This document shows positions 1 through 9,343 of a DNA stretch of 64,000 nucleotides, piece after piece. The DNA lies in contig CAZUXY010000024.1 in the NCBI GenBank assembly GCA_964624235.1, positions 1-64,000 on the forward strand, written 5' to 3'. Position numbers and translations under genes: made by a program. Position 1 is the stretch's first letter, and the number at the start of each line of letters is the position of its first letter. Source of the stretch: CAZUXY01 sp964624235. Its GTDB lineage: Bacteria > Spirochaetota > UBA4802 > UBA5368. The notes beneath the pieces are model-generated. The model ran no database searches, was not told the origin of the DNA, and was given only the letters and a program-made list of their open reading frames with translations.

Positions 1-9
1 GTGGACCTT

Positions 10-393
10 TTAGACTTTCCTGAATACCGTACCGTTAAAGGTGGCGATGAGCTCTTCGTTTTTCCGCACCTCCATACGGTAGAGGCCGGTCCTCTTCGTC
101 GTGCTCAGCATATTCGCCTCGGCGGTGATCCTGTCGCCTACCTCTGCAGACTTGAGAAAGGTGCCGCTCACATCGAGGGCGTATGACGGCGTGTGGTCGC
201 TGTTCGACGCGAGTGAAAAGGCCACATCGGCAAGGCTGAAGACCAGTCCTCCGTGGACCAGCCCCAGGAAGTTGAGCATATCGGGTGTGATCCTTATCGA
301 GCAGCGCGCGCGTCCCTGTTCGACCTCCTCGATGGTGATGCCGAGAAACATAGCGAACGGATCTTGTTCCGCCTTTGATTTGAATTCCTTCAT
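10..393 (-). CDS. PaaI-like hotdog thioesterase
   Basis: A 127-residue single hotdog-fold protein, the usual size for PaaI/YbgC-like acyl-CoA thioesterases. The motif LVHGG at about residues 45-49, followed by Asp56 on the long helix, matches the family's HGG and acidic-residue positions that bind and hydrolyse acyl-CoA thioesters. The N-terminus (residues 10-20) resembles the usual PaaI opening with a short F-x-x-x-L-G-I stretch. It is soluble and cytoplasmic with no signal. The ATG at 393 is preceded by AGGGA-type sequence. It stands alone, before the minus-strand symporter gene. The fold is secure; the substrate (aromatic, medium-chain or other acyl-CoA) cannot be read from the sequence. 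Confidence 0.85.
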   Translation of the reverse strand: MKEFKSKAEQDPFAMFLGITIEEVEQGRARCSIRITPDMLNFLGLVHGGLVFSLADVAFSLASNSDHTPSYALDVSGTFLKSAEVGDRITAEANMLSTTKRTGLYRMEVRKNEELIATFNGTVFRKV

Positions 394-545
394 TTCAGGT
401 CCCTGCCTTTCAGTGTCCGGCTATTATCACCACATACCGTTTTTCGTGTCAAGAAGGTATGGCGGCGGCTCTGTAACCTACGGTCCGAAAGGGGGAAGCT
501 TTCCGACGGGAAGGGGTGTGGAAGTGGGATGACGTCGGGCGGCCG

Positions 546-1937
546 TCAGGTGTCCTTTTTTCTGTCGGCAATCTCCTTCTTTATCTGGGAGAAACGATCG
601 GCGGTCAGTTCGTATTTCAGGAAAGGGATGAAACTCAGGGCTGTCACCAGCGCCGGGAACAGGCAGAATACCAGACGTATGCCCCTTTCCAGCCCCTCCG
701 GCTGTACGCCGACGGGCGTGAATCCCGAAAGCGCGAGAGCGACACCGACGATGGGAGGGCTGATGGAATACGCCGTCTTCTGGCCGGCCGACCACATGCC
801 GCTGAAGACCCCCTCGCGCCGCATGCCCGACCGCAGTTCATCGTATTCGATGGTATCGGGCAGCATGGAAAAGGGGAAGAGCTGAAAGCTGGAAAAGCCG
901 ATCCCCGCCAGGAAAATCTGCGCGTAAAAAAGCGCGATCTGCGACGATGTGGTGAAATACAGCGTCCCCATCATGATGCTGAAGAGGGCCAGCCCGATCA
1001 TATAGGCCCTGATCTTTCCCATGCGCCTACCCGCACGCACCCACAGGGGAATGAACACTATGGCGGTAACCAGGAACAGGGGGAAGGCCGTCTGCATGGC
1101 GGTCTCGGGGAGGTTCATCACGTATTTCACGTAATAGATGAACCCCGCCATCATTACGCCGACGGCAAGGGCCTGGAAGAAATAACTGCTCATCAGCATC
1201 AGGAACGGGAAGTTGCGCAAGGCGATCCTTATCTGATCCCTGACGGGAGGGGCCTGCCCCTGTGCGGGGAGTGATTTTGCCCGGCTGGTGCCCCTGAAGC
1301 AGATGAGGCAGCTTGCCGTGATCACCAGGCCGAATACCAGTCCCATGAAACGAAATCCCTCCTCGCCGCCGCCTCCCGCCTCCACCAGCGGTATTGCCAG
1401 CCCCCCGGCCATCAGCGCCCCTATAGATGCGAAAATCATACGGAACGAGGTCAGGGACATTCGTTCGTTGTAGTCATCGGTCATCTCGGCCACCATGCTG
1501 GAATAGGGAACATTGATGACGGTAAACGCGGTGCAGCCCAGGGCGAACATGAGAGATACATGTGCCGCCCGCATCACCTCGGAACCGTAATGCGGGGCGA
1601 TAAAGACGAGCAGGAAGGTGAGCCCGAAGGGCAATGCGCCGTACAGAAGGTAGGGCCGCCTGCGGCCCATCCGGGACTCGGTACGATCCGATATAATGCC
1701 CATCATGGGATCGGTGATCACGTCCCACAGCTTGGGGAAGAGCAGGACGGTCCCCGCCAGCGCCGGGTTCACCCCGACGACGTTGGTGAGGAAAAAAAGC
1801 AGGTACATGCCCGTGGTGACGATGAAAAAATTGCTGGCGATGTCGCCGATGCCGTAACCCAGTTTGATGCCGAAAGGGAGTCGCTTTTGAAAGGTTTCCG
1901 TTTCTGCCGGATTATGACTTTTCATCTTCGCGCTCAT
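546..1937 (-). CDS. GPH-family (MelB-like) sugar:cation symporter
   Basis: A 463-residue polytopic membrane protein with about 12 hydrophobic segments. The N-terminal part carries the GPH/MelB signature: GYGIGD near residue 28, then a D-x-x-x-D-P-M-M-G loop and SDRTESRMGRRRP between the second and third helices. These transporters take up glycosides, pentosides or hexuronides with H+ or Na+ in the inner membrane. Translation starts at ATG 1937 behind GGGAGG. No sugar-catabolism gene lies beside it, so the substrate is open; some relatives move other small solutes. The C-terminus is short and charged. There is no sign of damage. Confidence 0.85.
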   Translation of the reverse strand: MSAKMKSHNPAETETFQKRLPFGIKLGYGIGDIASNFFIVTTGMYLLFFLTNVVGVNPALAGTVLLFPKLWDVITDPMMGIISDRTESRMGRRRPYLLYGALPFGLTFLLVFIAPHYGSEVMRAAHVSLMFALGCTAFTVINVPYSSMVAEMTDDYNERMSLTSFRMIFASIGALMAGGLAIPLVEAGGGGEEGFRFMGLVFGLVITASCLICFRGTSRAKSLPAQGQAPPVRDQIRIALRNFPFLMLMSSYFFQALAVGVMMAGFIYYVKYVMNLPETAMQTAFPLFLVTAIVFIPLWVRAGRRMGKIRAYMIGLALFSIMMGTLYFTTSSQIALFYAQIFLAGIGFSSFQLFPFSMLPDTIEYDELRSGMRREGVFSGMWSAGQKTAYSISPPIVGVALALSGFTPVGVQPEGLERGIRLVFCLFPALVTALSFIPFLKYELTADRFSQIKKEIADRKKDT

Positions 1938-2147
1938 TGTTTCCTCCCGGTTTCGTGTACCCGTGCGGCATGCCGCCCCGGCCCCATAAGTATATGTGCG
2001 CGGATGATGTGAGTCAAGATGAGAAAAGGATTTATTGTGATATGGAAGTAATTTTCTCCCGCACAGTGCGGGGTTGCATTGTGCGGGACGGGAAAAACAT
2101 AATCCACTGCATGAATGCGGGGATTATATCAGGGTTTTGTTCCGCCG

Positions 2148-2450
2148 TCAGCTGACGGTTATCTTCACCGCGTCATCCATGGGGTCCTTGAAGGGGACCG
2201 TAACCCTGAGCAGACCGTTTTCGTATCTGGCCTCCGCTGCCTGAAACCTGACGGGACAGCAGAACGCCAGGGTGGTGACATATTCCACATCGTCCCGCGG
2301 CGCGGAAAGGGCGAAACTGTCGTCGTGCATTTTCAGATCGATGTCTTCTTTCCTGACGCCCGGCAGGGATATTTCCAGTGTCAGCTTTGTGTGGTCCTCA
2401 TCAGTGTAGGAACATACATCCGGTGATATTTTAATTCTTTTTTCCGCCAT
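2148..2450 (-). CDS. Small heat-shock protein (Hsp20/alpha-crystallin domain)
   Basis: A 100-residue protein that is almost only an alpha-crystallin domain. The strand LEISLPGVRKEDIDL (about residues 25-39) and the late ARYENGLLRVTVPF (about 74-87, the family's A-x-x-x-N-G-[VL]-L motif) are diagnostic. It lacks the long N-terminal arm and the C-terminal I-x-I tail of classical Hsp20 chaperones, so large oligomers are less certain. Three cysteines (13, 64, 65) are unusual for the family. Expected role: ATP-independent holding of unfolding proteins in the cytoplasm. It lies downstream of the Lhr helicase on the same strand but has its own promoter, overlapped by a long perfect dyad (separate entries). 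Translation starts at ATG 2450 after GAGGAG. Confidence 0.85.
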   Translation of the reverse strand: MAEKRIKISPDVCSYTDEDHTKLTLEISLPGVRKEDIDLKMHDDSFALSAPRDDVEYVTTLAFCCPVRFQAAEARYENGLLRVTVPFKDPMDDAVKITVS

Positions 2451-2463
2451 GGTATCTCTCCTC

Positions 2464-2487
2464 TTCAGAATGTAACAGGATTCTGAA
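2464..2487 (-). promoter_or_regulatory. 5'-UTR hairpin abutting the hsp20 ribosome-binding site
   Basis: A perfect 8-bp inverted repeat (arms 2464-2471 and 2480-2487, 8-nt loop), read on the minus strand as TTCAGAAT then ATTCTGAA. It ends directly at the Shine-Dalgarno GAGGAG (2458-2463) of the small heat-shock gene. The stem is AU-rich and should be marginally stable. A hairpin this close to the ribosome-binding site of an sHSP gene suggests temperature-dependent translation. Unlike ROSE elements, however, the SD itself is not inside the stem. Confidence 0.45.
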
Positions 2488-2492
2488 CATAG

Positions 2493-2548
2493 ATATTACA
2501 GTATTTTAATACATACTGTAATATAAACATGATTGTTTCTAAAATCAA
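2493..2548 (-). promoter_or_regulatory. hsp20 promoter with overlapping 12-bp dyad operator
   Basis: On the minus strand a -35 TTGATT (2543-2548) and a -10 TATATT (2520-2525) are separated by 17 bp. A perfect inverted repeat with 12-bp arms (2493-2504 and 2513-2524, 8-nt spacer; arm ATATTACAGTAT) covers the -10 and the expected start site near 2512. This is the geometry of a repressor site rather than of a terminator, since the arms are AT-rich and overlap the promoter. No regulator gene is adjacent, so the binding protein is unknown. Confidence 0.6.
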
Positions 2549-2614
2549 GCATGCTGAATTTTTTTCAAATACATGGATTCCCGAATCCCGTGGGCCGGGG
2601 GACGGTCACAGATG

Positions 2615-5600
2615 TTACCGGTATTTTTTCATCAGCACGAGGGAGCGATACTGCCGTACGAAACCGTACGATCGGAGCGCGTCCGCGTAAGGACCGGCGG
2701 CGGCGTATTCCCCGTTTACGCGGTCCACCCTGATATCGAAACGGGGATTGTAGTCACGGTCCATGTACTCCCCCAGGAACGCCAGGTATTCTGTAATCTT
2801 CGGATCGTCCGGCTGGACGCGGAAATCCAGGTTCGCGGCGTTCTTGAACGCGAACAACACGGGCCGCGTCCCCCGGTACACGATAACCGTGGAGTCTCTG
2901 CGCGGCGGCAGTATGGACTTCAGTCCCGCGAGTCTCACGCCGCACATCGAGGCGGGGTCGGCTGCGTTCATCCAGTACACCGCGTCCTCGGGCAGGGGTT
3001 CTTTAAGAAGGCGGAACGCCTCATGGGAAACGAACTGGATGCCGGGTATCCCTTTGAAGAAGGGGCCCGACAGTATTTCCCCCGAGAGTTCCATGCGCCG
3101 CAGTGTTTTAAACAGGTTTTCCCACCGCAGGAAGGGGAGCTCCCGCGCCGTCAGTTCGCGAAAGAGAACGCCGTAGCGACGCAAAAGCTGCCGCGCCCGT
3201 TCACGGTGCAGTTCCTCTTCGTCAACGGGATCGCGCACGTCTTCCGGTTTGGCAACGATGAACCAGTTTCCCGCCATGGGCCGCGTCGATTCCCATCGGC
3301 GGAACGCCGTACGGGTGCCGGCAGGATCGTTCCGTTCGGAGGAGTATGGCGTGAACGAGTGCAGCGCCCCCCTGCGGACGGCGTGAAAGGTGTCGTTAGA
3401 TACCAGCCCCTTCCAGGCCAGTTCCCACAGGCGGTCGGCCAGCGGGCCGGTGGGTATACCTGAATGCCGTGCGCATTCCATAAAGGAAAAACGTCCCATT
3501 TCCGAAGGGATCACTTCGAGGGCCGCGCCCGGCGCCCGGGCTCCCTCCATGAACAGGTCCTGTTCATTATTGAAACAGAAGGTGATCTTTTTTTTTCCGC
3601 ACCCCAGCCACATGAGCTCGCTTTGCTGCATAAGATCGTCAAGCCATGCACCGCTGCAGGGCGAGAGGCGTGCCGGTAAGATGTACTCCTCCCATGCATG
3701 AGCCGGTGCCGGACAGCCGAAGAGCCGGTCCAGCACCTCCTGCAGGTCGCGCCGGGAGTCCCCCCTTCCGGTCAGGCCCTGCCAGGCGGCCATGTAAAGC
3801 GGCAGGCTTTCGATGTCCAGGGGTGCGAAGGAAGGCCGGCGCTCCCTGCGCAGCATCCTCAGCAGCACCTCCAGGTTTTCCCGGTCGCAGACTTCCAGGA
3901 CCTCCGATCCTTCGAGCAGGTAGTCGATAATCAGATGTCCGGCGTCTTTAAGGTCACCCAGCAGGGTATCGGCGTATGACGGTTCCAGACCGGTCAATTC
4001 CGCGACACGGTTCTTCTCCATGGGGCCGTAGAAACTGATCCAGCGGCCGAGCAGCAGTGCCGCGCCGCCGTTCCCCTCCTCTTCGGAACCGTTCGGGCGG
4101 GGCTTCACGCTGTAAAGTTTTTCCAGCGATTTCTTGATCTTATCGCGAAGCCCGGTATCGTGTTCGAGCGGTTCCCATCGCGGCCTTTCCCCCGCGGGGA
4201 AGAAAGTCCGGCATACCGCGGGCAGGTTTTCCAGCGCGATAACGGCCCCCTCAGAGGCGCCGGGAAGGGCCACGACCGCGGCTTTCGCGGAAAGGGCGTG
4301 TATGCATTGCCGCTGTTCCGCGCCGTGGTCACGTTCCATCGCGTTAAGGAGGCGGTCCCATTCTGTAAGCGGAATGAAGCCCCTTTCCTTCAGCCACTCC
4401 AGAATTTCCGCGGGAGCGGGTGCGTAACCCAGGGCGGTGCGCTGCAGCTTGTCCTCAAGCCGGCGGGCCGTTCCCCGGGGTATCCGGGGACGCAGGGGTG
4501 AGGAGAGCACCTCGCGCAAGAGCTCGTCGCTCAGGGCCGAGCGCTTCCCTCCCGCGGGTGTGTCGTCGGTGTACATGTAGTAATTCACCTGTTTCCATAC
4601 CAGGCCCCCGGCGAAGGGAGAGGCCGCCGACGTTACGCACTCGCTTACTTTAATGGCGCCGGCCTGGATTTCCGCGAGGAGTGTTTCCAGCGTTGCGAGG
4701 TCGAAGTCATCGTTCAGGCATTCCCGCCAGGTTTCCAGAAGGATGGGGAAGTCCGTCAGGGGGAGCACCGCGTCCAGTATCTTCGCCGCGCGCAGGCGGT
4801 TGAGCCACAGGGGAACGCGGCGGCCGAAGCCCGTTCCGGGCAGGAGGAGGGCCCTGCCGGCGTTTTCCCTGAACCGGGCGCCGAAAAGCCCGGTCTGCTC
4901 CAGTACGCGGCGCAGCAGCCCTTCGCACGTGCCGGGCTCCACCATGGTCAGAAGGTCCCCCGTCGTGAAGTCGTGGGGCAGCATGAGCACAATGCAGTCG
5001 TTGTCGGCAAAGGTCTCCAGCCGGTAGCCGTACCGCTCCTGCCATGCCGCCCCCAGGGCGAGTGCGTAAGGCTGGTTGATTTTCCCTCCCCATAGGGTAT
5101 GAAGAATCACCTGTTTTTTGTCGAGACGGTTGTTAGGGTCGCTGAAGTGTTCGATAACCAGGTGGTGACGGTGCGGTAACCCGACCCCGGTGGCCTGTTT
5201 CTGAAGTTTCAGAAATGAAACGAGTTCCTCCGCCGCCGGTCCGTCCAGGTAATGTTTTCGTACAAGTTCCACGGCCGGCGAGGGATCATCCAGGCGGTTT
5301 TCGAGCTCTTCGAGGAAAAGTCCTATTTTTTCAGAAAAATAAAAATCCCGGTAGCCTTCACCGGCCTTCCAGAAGGGTATAATCCCGGGGGCGCGGTCGA
5401 CCGGCACCGCCTCCACGTCGTTGTGGCCGATCTTAGTGATCTTCCACACCCGTGTGCCGAGAGCGAAACTTTCCCCCACGCGGCGCTCCCACACGAACTC
5501 CTCGTCCAGTTCGCCGATCTTTTCCCGGCTGCCCTGCGCCCTCAGGTCGAAATACCCCCGGTCAGGGATGGTGCCTCCCGACAGGTAGACGATCCTGTCG

Positions 5601-7066
5601 ACGCCTTCACGCGCCCTTACGGTATTGTCGATGCGGTCGACCGCCACCCTGGGCCGGAGTTCCCTGATGCGCGTGTCGGCGTAGCGCCCCGAGAGCATCT
5701 CGAGCACCGAGTCGAACCTGCGGCGGGAAAGACTTCGATAGGAATAGGTGGTCGTGATGAAGGCATAGAGCCTGTCGATGTCCCAGGTTTCCGCCGCGGT
5801 CATGGACAGCAGCACCTGGGCCAGTACGTCCAGCGGTGCCTCGGGCGGGCGCACCTCCTCGATCTCGCCGACGGCGACGCACCGTGCGGCGACGGCCGCA
5901 TCGATGAAGTCCCTCCCGTGCGTGGGGAATATCGTCGCGGCGCTGGTCCCGCCCACCCCATGGCCCGAACGGCCGATGCGCTGTACCGCCGAGGTCAGCG
6001 AGAAGGGAGTCTGCACCAGCACCACCCGGTCGAGCTCGCCGATATCGATGCCCAGTTCCAGCGAGGAGGTGGCGACGATGGCGCGCAAGCGTCCCGACTT
6101 GAGCCGTTCCTCAACCGACAGGCGCAACTCCCGTGAAAGGGAGCCGTGGTGCGCGTAAGCCGTTTCCCCTCCTTCCTGTTCATTGATGAGTCTGGCCGTC
6201 CGCTCCACCGTGCGGCGGCTGTTGGCGAAGAACAGTGTGGACCGGTGTTCCCGCACTATGTGTATGAATGATCGTATCAGGGAAGGCCACCATGAACCGT
6301 CTTCCATGGTCTCCCTGGCGTCAGGCGGGAAACTTACGGTGAGGTCGTAGCGCCGGGTATCATTCGAAGAGACGATCTCCACATGGCGCGGCCCGGCCCC
6401 TTTCCCAAGGAACCCGCCGACGAAGTCAGCCACGGTGCGCAGGGGGCGCACCGTCGCCGAAAGCGCGACGCGCTGGAATTCCCCCGAGAGCAGGGTGAGG
6501 CGCTCGACGGCGGTGATGAGGTGCGTGCCGCGCTTGGTGCCCGCGACGGCGTGGATCTCGTCCATGATGACGCAACAGAGACCGGTGAGCAGCGTGCGGC
6601 CGCTCCGGGAGGTGAGAAGTATGTTCAGGCTTTCAGGGGTGGTGATGAGTATCTCCGGGGGACGACGCTGCATACGGCAGCGTTCCCCGCCGGGGGTATC
6701 GCCGCTGCGCGTGAGGACGCCGATTTCCGGAAAGGGTCTGCCCTCCATGGAAAAACACTCCTTCAGTTCCGCCAGGGGGAGCAGCAGGTTTTTCCGTACG
6801 TCGTTGTTCAACGCCTTCAGCGGCGAGAGGTACAGCACGCGGGGCAGGCCTCCCGGCCATTTCCCGGTAATGAGCCGGTCCAGCGCCCAGAGGAAAGCGG
6901 TCAGGGTTTTGCCGCTGCCGGTGGGGGCGACGGCAAGCACATGACTGCCGCCCGCGATGAGCGGCCAGGCCCGGCGCTGTACGGAGGTGGGCTCTCCCAT
7001 CCGCCCGGCGAACCAGCGGGCGATCAGGGGATCGAACAGGGATAATGGGCTCCGGCCGTTTTCCAT
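2615..7066 (-). CDS. lhr: Lhr-type ATP-dependent DNA helicase (full length)
   Basis: A 1483-residue superfamily 2 helicase, close to the roughly 1500 residues of full-length bacterial Lhr rather than the shorter Lhr-core. Seen: Walker A APTGSGKT at 47-54, ITTPESL at 141-147, DEIH at 169-172, SATVRP after it, then the second RecA domain with QRIGRSGHG. The Lhr winged-helix and beta-bundle follow, with a long C-terminal extension. Lhr enzymes translocate 3'-5' on single-stranded DNA and unwind DNA:RNA hybrids; they are linked to repair of crosslink and oxidative damage. The ATG at 7066 follows AGGGA. No nuclease (MPE/Lhr-associated exonuclease) gene is adjacent. The reading frame is intact throughout. 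Confidence 0.9.
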   Translation of the reverse strand: MENGRSPLSLFDPLIARWFAGRMGEPTSVQRRAWPLIAGGSHVLAVAPTGSGKTLTAFLWALDRLITGKWPGGLPRVLYLSPLKALNNDVRKNLLLPLAELKECFSMEGRPFPEIGVLTRSGDTPGGERCRMQRRPPEILITTPESLNILLTSRSGRTLLTGLCCVIMDEIHAVAGTKRGTHLITAVERLTLLSGEFQRVALSATVRPLRTVADFVGGFLGKGAGPRHVEIVSSNDTRRYDLTVSFPPDARETMEDGSWWPSLIRSFIHIVREHRSTLFFANSRRTVERTARLINEQEGGETAYAHHGSLSRELRLSVEERLKSGRLRAIVATSSLELGIDIGELDRVVLVQTPFSLTSAVQRIGRSGHGVGGTSAATIFPTHGRDFIDAAVAARCVAVGEIEEVRPPEAPLDVLAQVLLSMTAAETWDIDRLYAFITTTYSYRSLSRRRFDSVLEMLSGRYADTRIRELRPRVAVDRIDNTVRAREGVDRIVYLSGGTIPDRGYFDLRAQGSREKIGELDEEFVWERRVGESFALGTRVWKITKIGHNDVEAVPVDRAPGIIPFWKAGEGYRDFYFSEKIGLFLEELENRLDDPSPAVELVRKHYLDGPAAEELVSFLKLQKQATGVGLPHRHHLVIEHFSDPNNRLDKKQVILHTLWGGKINQPYALALGAAWQERYGYRLETFADNDCIVLMLPHDFTTGDLLTMVEPGTCEGLLRRVLEQTGLFGARFRENAGRALLLPGTGFGRRVPLWLNRLRAAKILDAVLPLTDFPILLETWRECLNDDFDLATLETLLAEIQAGAIKVSECVTSAASPFAGGLVWKQVNYYMYTDDTPAGGKRSALSDELLREVLSSPLRPRIPRGTARRLEDKLQRTALGYAPAPAEILEWLKERGFIPLTEWDRLLNAMERDHGAEQRQCIHALSAKAAVVALPGASEGAVIALENLPAVCRTFFPAGERPRWEPLEHDTGLRDKIKKSLEKLYSVKPRPNGSEEEGNGGAALLLGRWISFYGPMEKNRVAELTGLEPSYADTLLGDLKDAGHLIIDYLLEGSEVLEVCDRENLEVLLRMLRRERRPSFAPLDIESLPLYMAAWQGLTGRGDSRRDLQEVLDRLFGCPAPAHAWEEYILPARLSPCSGAWLDDLMQQSELMWLGCGKKKITFCFNNEQDLFMEGARAPGAALEVIPSEMGRFSFMECARHSGIPTGPLADRLWELAWKGLVSNDTFHAVRRGALHSFTPYSSERNDPAGTRTAFRRWESTRPMAGNWFIVAKPEDVRDPVDEEELHRERARQLLRRYGVLFRELTARELPFLRWENLFKTLRRMELSGEILSGPFFKGIPGIQFVSHEAFRLLKEPLPEDAVYWMNAADPASMCGVRLAGLKSILPPRRDSTVIVYRGTRPVLFAFKNAANLDFRVQPDDPKITEYLAFLGEYMDRDYNPRFDIRVDRVNGEYAAAGPYADALRSYGFVRQYRSLVLMKKYR

Positions 7067-7145
7067 GGATAGTCCCTCTGCGGCGGCAGACTACCATACC
7101 GCGAGACGGAATCAAGAGGAAAACGGTATCTACACCGGGCCGCCC

Positions 7146-8435
7146 CTATTTTCTGATCAGCGTGGACTCCTTCATCATGGAGCTCAGGACCAGGTTGAGT
7201 AGTGCCAGCACAATGAACCCGATCATAAAGGGTGTAAGCGAAACCGCCCCTGATGCCCTTGATGCGTCGGCGAATACGTCCATGCTCACGTTTCCCATAA
7301 GCGCCATCAGCGTAATGAAGATGGTGCCCGATATCTGCCCCGAGAGCACAATAAGTCCCTGGGACGTCGATTCCGGGGCGGGATGGCTCACCTCGGCCGC
7401 GTATTGGTACCCTATAGGGGCGGCGGCCATGAAGAAGTACCCGAAAACACCGCTGGAAACCACCAGCGGTACGTAGGTCGTGAAAAAGGTCAGGCCGGCA
7501 AGACCCGGCACCAGCCCCGCCATGCAGAGGACCAGGAACAGTTTTCTTTTCCTGAAACGGTCGGACAGGGGAGGGATAGTAACCGCCCCGAGTATACCCG
7601 CCACCATCATGACGGCCCCCACGTCGCCCGCCTCGTTGCCCCCGGGAATGAACCCCTTGCCGTAGAGGATCAGGTCGACATAGGTGGTGATGGCGTTGAA
7701 CATGCCCAGGCCTATGAAGAAAAGGCCCAGGAGTATCAGCATGTCCTTCTGACGGAAGAGGTGCCGCATCCCGTCGAAGATGCCGTACCGCCGCGCGTCC
7801 TCATCACTGCAGGGTGGTGTGGGGGGGCGGTCCCTGGCCAGCGCGATGAAAAAGGCCGCCGACAGCGCCGACACGATACCGTACACCATGAGCATTGAAC
7901 GTACCGATTCCATGGTCAGCCCCGTTTCTCCGGGACGAAGGAACATTGCCGCCAGGGGACGGGTAAGGGCCATGGCGATGATTATGCCCATAAACTGCGC
8001 CAGCGCGGTGATGCCCGAAGCGGTGGCTCGCTCGTTTACGGGGAACCATTCGGCCGCCACCTTGGTTATGGCGTTCATAATAAAGGGCTGCGCAACTGCC
8101 AGGGCGAACTGGGAGACGCACACCATGGTGTAGCTGTCTCCGTAAGCGCCCCGCACGTATCCGAATATCCCCGTAAGGAGGGCGCCTATACCCACGCCTG
8201 TACGGATACCGTAACGATCGATGATATACGACGCCGGGAAACTCACGAATATGTACACCAGCATGAACGACATTGAAAGCAGTACGATCCAGAACGCCGA
8301 GACCCCGTACAGGGCCATGGAATCGACGGTAATGGGGGCGAACGTGATCCAGTCCAGTTGAATAACGCCGTTAAGCAGCGCGAAGACCAGCAGAACGATC
8401 CAGCGGTAGCGGTAGGTGGTAAATGTGGTTTCCAT
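7146..8435 (-). CDS. MFS transporter, FLVCR-like
   Basis: A 429-residue, 12-helix major facilitator protein. The opening YRYRWIVLLVFALLNGVIQ followed by WITFAPI resembles the FLVCR/DIRC2 branch of the MFS, whose animal members move haem, choline or ethanolamine. Bacterial members are mostly uncharacterised, so I infer only a small-molecule permease of the inner membrane. The frame is open for another 58 codons upstream. I chose ATG 8435 because GGAG lies 8 nt before it and the first helix then begins at about residue 11. It lies just upstream of lhr on the same strand, 80 bp apart. Confidence 0.75.
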   Translation of the reverse strand: METTFTTYRYRWIVLLVFALLNGVIQLDWITFAPITVDSMALYGVSAFWIVLLSMSFMLVYIFVSFPASYIIDRYGIRTGVGIGALLTGIFGYVRGAYGDSYTMVCVSQFALAVAQPFIMNAITKVAAEWFPVNERATASGITALAQFMGIIIAMALTRPLAAMFLRPGETGLTMESVRSMLMVYGIVSALSAAFFIALARDRPPTPPCSDEDARRYGIFDGMRHLFRQKDMLILLGLFFIGLGMFNAITTYVDLILYGKGFIPGGNEAGDVGAVMMVAGILGAVTIPPLSDRFRKRKLFLVLCMAGLVPGLAGLTFFTTYVPLVVSSGVFGYFFMAAAPIGYQYAAEVSHPAPESTSQGLIVLSGQISGTIFITLMALMGNVSMDVFADASRASGAVSLTPFMIGFIVLALLNLVLSSMMKESTLIRK

Positions 8436-8818
8436 AGGACACTCCAGGGTTTGACCACCCTCTCGAGGCCGGTTTATTACAGAATAAAAAAACCGCTCAG
8501 TACAGTCCTCGTGCGTGCGCCGTAGGGAGGGCAGCGGCGAACGGCTGTAAGAAGAAAAAGCCGGGAACGTGAAAAGCGTTCCCTGTTCGCCCTGTGGAGA
8601 TCGATGCAATGACGGTGCATGATGGGGGCTGAAGCAAGAGGATAGTAATATTACACATCACATAACGTTTGTACATTTTAATCGTTATGTCAATCACAAA
8701 AAACATTCCGGCGGTTTCGGGACATTTTGAACGGACATTGCCGCAGGCCGCCGCAATGTTTATTATTTCCCCTGTCACGGGGGGCGTTTAAACTAATGTC
8801 CCGCGGCCGATCGTCCGC
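8436..8818. other. Non-coding gap with an 8-bp dyad
   Basis: No convincing gene lies in these 383 bases; the open frames lack codon bias. A perfect inverted repeat ACATAACG / CGTTATGT sits at 8660-8667 and 8683-8690, some 225 bp upstream of the MFS start. It is a plausible operator for that minus-strand gene, but I could not place a clean -35/-10 pair beside it. Confidence 0.4.
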
Positions 8819-9151
8819 TTACTGCACTCCCGGGAACGAGTTCACGTATTCTATGCTGAAATCCTCGAAGGAACCGACGAACTGGACCTTGAAGTCGGGA
8901 AAGGAGGTGACGAACTGCCATTTCCCGCAGGAGTTGGGGAATGAGCTTACCTTCTGGACTTTAAGGTCGGGGAAGGAAGTAGTGATCTTAACCTTGAAGT
9001 CGGGGAAACTGTCCACTACCTGTACCTTTCCGTAAAGTTTTTTGCCCTTGAAGGTGCAGTCGGAACCAATCTTGCCCGCCGACAGGGGATACATGAGGAA
9101 CGCGTATGAAACCAGCGACAATGCCGCCAGCACCAGGAATATTTTTTTCAT
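8819..9151 (-). CDS. Exported protein of 11-residue SFPD repeats, unknown function
   Basis: A 110-residue protein with a clear N-terminal signal (MKKIFLVLAALSLVSYAFL, cleaved before about residue 25). From about residue 43 it consists of six copies of an 11-residue unit, roughly V-Q-x-V-x-S-F-P-D-F-K, for example VQVVDSFPDFK, VKITTSFPDLK and WQFVTSFPDFK. The third copy has a two-residue insertion with a cysteine (NSCGK); a second cysteine precedes the repeats, so a disulphide is possible. The alternating polar and hydrophobic pattern suggests a stack of short beta strands in the periplasm. RBS GAGG precedes ATG 9151. I know similar short beta-repeat proteins exist in bacteria but cannot name a characterised family. 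Confidence 0.7.
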   Translation of the reverse strand: MKKIFLVLAALSLVSYAFLMYPLSAGKIGSDCTFKGKKLYGKVQVVDSFPDFKVKITTSFPDLKVQKVSSFPNSCGKWQFVTSFPDFKVQFVGSFEDFSIEYVNSFPGVQ

Positions 9152-9343
9152 GATAACCTCGACAGTGTATAATTACACGGGGCCCCGAGGTCCCGTATGA
9201 ACGATAATGTGTAGTATCACATACCCGTGAAAAGAAACTCAAGATATTTATTATCCCCGCCGCACACAGATTCTCCGGCCATGGAGACACGGCGGCCGTT
9301 GAGGTTATACCGTGCGGTGATGGTTCACCGTCACCGGTCTGTA

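Noticed and set aside
516..1274. Long plus-strand frame of 252 codons across the symporter gene
   Set aside because: It is a shadow of the minus-strand symporter gene; the translated sequence is low in hydrophobic residues and rich in G/R/E/Q, and it has no family signal or ribosome site.
8497..8778. Minus-strand frame upstream of the MFS gene
   Set aside because: Random-looking translation with no signal or motif, crossing the dyad at 8660-8690.
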